Below, one piece after another: positions 6,491-7,365 of a stretch of 7,365 bases of DNA. The stretch spans positions 1 to 7,365 of the forward strand of contig JAEWMZ010000317.1 of NCBI GenBank assembly GCA_023392995.1, given 5' to 3'. The notes beneath the pieces were generated by a model. The model was not told the origin of the DNA. It saw nothing but the letters and a program-made list of their open reading frames with translations, and made no database searches. A program made the translations under genes and the position numbers. The stretch is from Bacillota bacterium. GTDB taxonomy: Bacteria; Bacillota; Clostridia; Lachnospirales; Lachnospiraceae. Positions within the stretch are counted from its first letter, which is position 1; every line of letters starts with the position of its first letter.

Positions 6491-6493
6491 TTA
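6466..6493 (+). terminator. Intrinsic terminator upstream of the formate/nitrite channel gene
   Basis: AGAGTG (6466-6471) and CACTCT (6479-6484) form a perfect 6-bp stem with a seven-base loop, followed by the U-rich tract TTTGTTTTA. It is the second terminator after the DUF438/PAS gene, about 95 bp beyond the first, which implies that transcription starts or continues between them. Confidence 0.65.
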
Positions 6494-6519
6494 CTCAATT
6501 ATGATTTGCCCAGGAATAT

Positions 6520-6650
6520 CGAGCTTCCGCTTCTGAGATCTAAGGACAGGCTGCGCTAAGCTTAGTGTTATCTCATCTGTTGCCATAGCTACAGTGCTAA
6601 GCTGTAAAATAGAGTATGATAAAGAAGCAGTAACAAGCGGAAGGCTTTCG
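6520..6650 (+). promoter_or_regulatory. Candidate three-way-junction RNA in the leader of the channel gene
   Basis: The closing stem P1 is CTTCCGCTT (6524-6532) with AAGCGGAAG (6635-6643), nine perfect pairs, extendable by TCGA/TCGA pairing outside. P2 pairs TGAGAT-CTAAG (6534-6544) with CTTAG (6561-6565) and ATCTCA (6570-6575), 11 pairs around a TGTT bulge. P3 pairs CATA (6584-6587) with TATG (6615-6618) and TACAG (6590-6594) with CTGTA (6602-6606). CTTCC in P1 is also complementary to the channel gene's Shine-Dalgarno GGAAG (6694-6698). The single 9-bp match is not striking alone; the nested P2 and P3 make the case. There is no match to a riboswitch I know. Confidence 0.35.
6580..6610 (+). 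promoter_or_regulatory. Weak promoter candidate for the channel gene
   Basis: TTGCCA (6580-6585) resembles a -35 box and TAAAAT (6605-6610) a -10 box, but the spacer is 19 bp; TGTAAA at 6603-6608 gives 17 bp with a poorer hexamer. If used, transcription would begin near 6616 and leave out most of the folded element in which it lies, so the two readings of this stretch compete. Confidence 0.25.
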
Positions 6651-6709
6651 AATGTTAAAATAATAACGAGAGAAACAAGTCAATTAGATGATAGGAAGGG
6701 GTAGTACAT

Positions 6710-7365
6710 ATGTTTTTTGAAGAAATATCCGCGGTTATAAATTCCGCAAGGGGGAAGGCGGATTTATTAAAGAAAAATCCACTGGGTTATATTCTGGCTT
6801 CCATACTGGCAGGGGTCTTTGTTGGCTTCGGAATATTGTTGATCTTTACCATTGGAGGAATGCTTGCAGGGCAGCCCTACGTTAAGATTGTGATGGGGTT
6901 ATCCTTTGGAATCGCGCTTAGCCTTGTTATTATTGCCGGAGCAGAACTGTTCACCGGAAATAATTTTGTCATGACCGTTGGAGCTTTGGGAAAGAAAGTA
7001 AGCTGGTCTGAGACTCTGAAGTTGTGGCTCATCTGTTTTCTTGGTAATTGGGCAGGTGCGATTCTTCTCTCCCTTATATTTAACGGTGCAGGTCTGGCCA
7101 AGGGTGCTACGGGCGAGTTTATATCGAGTGCAGCAGTAGTAAAAATGAATATGGAGCTGCTACCGCTTTTTCTGAGAGCTGTGTTATGTAATATGCTGGT
7201 CTGTCTGGCGATCTGGAGCGGTTTTCGGTGTAAGTCGGAATGCGGAAAGCTTATCATGGTATTTTGGTGCTTGTTTGCTTTTATTACCAGTGGGTATGAG
7301 CACAGCGTGGCTAATATGACACTGTTAACTGTCGCGATTCTATCACCTCTTTCATCAGATATTAC
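6710..7365 (+). CDS. Formate/nitrite transporter (FNT) family channel, C-terminus cut by window
   Basis: The frame opens at ATG 6710, eight bases after GGAAGGGG (6694-6701), and stays open to the window end, giving 218 residues plus a partial codon; FNT proteins are usually about 250-290. Family members form pentamers of six-helix channels that pass small monovalent anions (formate, nitrite or hydrosulfide) across the cytoplasmic membrane. Visible marks are LAGVFVGFG in helix 1 (33-41), the helix 2 break GAELFTGNN (77-85) with the pore Thr82, GNWAGA (112-117) in helix 3, and GYEHSVANM (195-203) with the central pore His198. An amphipathic N-terminal helix precedes helix 1. No formate, nitrite or sulfite enzyme gene is in view, so FocA-, NirC- and HSC-type roles cannot be told apart. 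The long 403-bp upstream gap with foldable elements suggests RNA-level control. Confidence 0.9.
   Translation, partial: MFFEEISAVINSARGKADLLKKNPLGYILASILAGVFVGFGILLIFTIGGMLAGQPYVKIVMGLSFGIALSLVIIAGAELFTGNNFVMTVGALGKKVSWSETLKLWLICFLGNWAGAILLSLIFNGAGLAKGATGEFISSAAVVKMNMELLPLFLRAVLCNMLVCLAIWSGFRCKSECGKLIMVFWCLFAFITSGYEHSVANMTLLTVAILSPLSSDI

Noticed and set aside
6877..7257. 126-codon open frame on the minus strand
   Set aside because: It is antisense to the FNT channel gene, whose plus-strand frame carries all the family motifs. It is a shadow frame.

Overview
The window looks like a chromosomal segment of a low-to-moderate G+C anaerobic Firmicute. My best guess is a clostridium of the Lachnospiraceae type. 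The reasons are strong AGGAGG-like ribosome binding sites, AT-rich intergenic DNA with hairpin/U-tract terminators, clostridial-style zwf and gnd products, and a DUF438/hemerythrin-like/PAS protein of a kind common in anaerobes. That assignment is inference from protein flavour, not from a marker gene. All recognisable genes lie on the + strand. I see no mobile element, CRISPR array, tRNA or rRNA.

Layout. Positions 1-941 hold the C-terminal two thirds of 6-phosphogluconate dehydrogenase (gnd, cut by the window edge). It is followed 36 bp later by complete glucose-6-phosphate dehydrogenase (zwf, 978-2483). Together they supply the two NADPH-forming steps of the oxidative pentose phosphate pathway; no 6-phosphogluconolactonase gene lies between them. 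A small metal-dependent cyclase-family hydrolase (2546-3190) follows, with its own likely extended -10 promoter. After a 333-bp gap comes a 12-helix APC-superfamily amino acid permease (3524-4861). It has a good extended -10 promoter and an almost fully foldable 5' leader. A likely terminator closes this unit. Next is a 409-residue DUF438 + hemerythrin-like + PAS protein (5077-6306), probably a redox or small-ligand sensor. The window ends inside a formate/nitrite transporter family channel (from 6710, C-terminus missing).

The most interesting DNA is non-coding. The 403-bp gap at 6307-6709 contains an intrinsic terminator, a potential H-type pseudoknot followed by a second intrinsic terminator, and then a potential three-way-junction RNA just upstream of the channel gene. 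The leader of the APC permease (about 3396-3488) forms three consecutive stem-loops starting almost exactly at the predicted transcription start. I could not match any of these to a riboswitch class I know, so they are candidates for undescribed cis-regulatory RNAs or small RNAs. All folding was done by eye and needs covariation support.

How the parts fit: gnd and zwf are clearly one metabolic unit. The downstream genes look like separate transcription units with their own control elements, dealing with amino acid transport, redox or ligand sensing, and small-anion transport. A functional link between the sensor and the anion channel is only suggested by adjacency; two terminators separate them.
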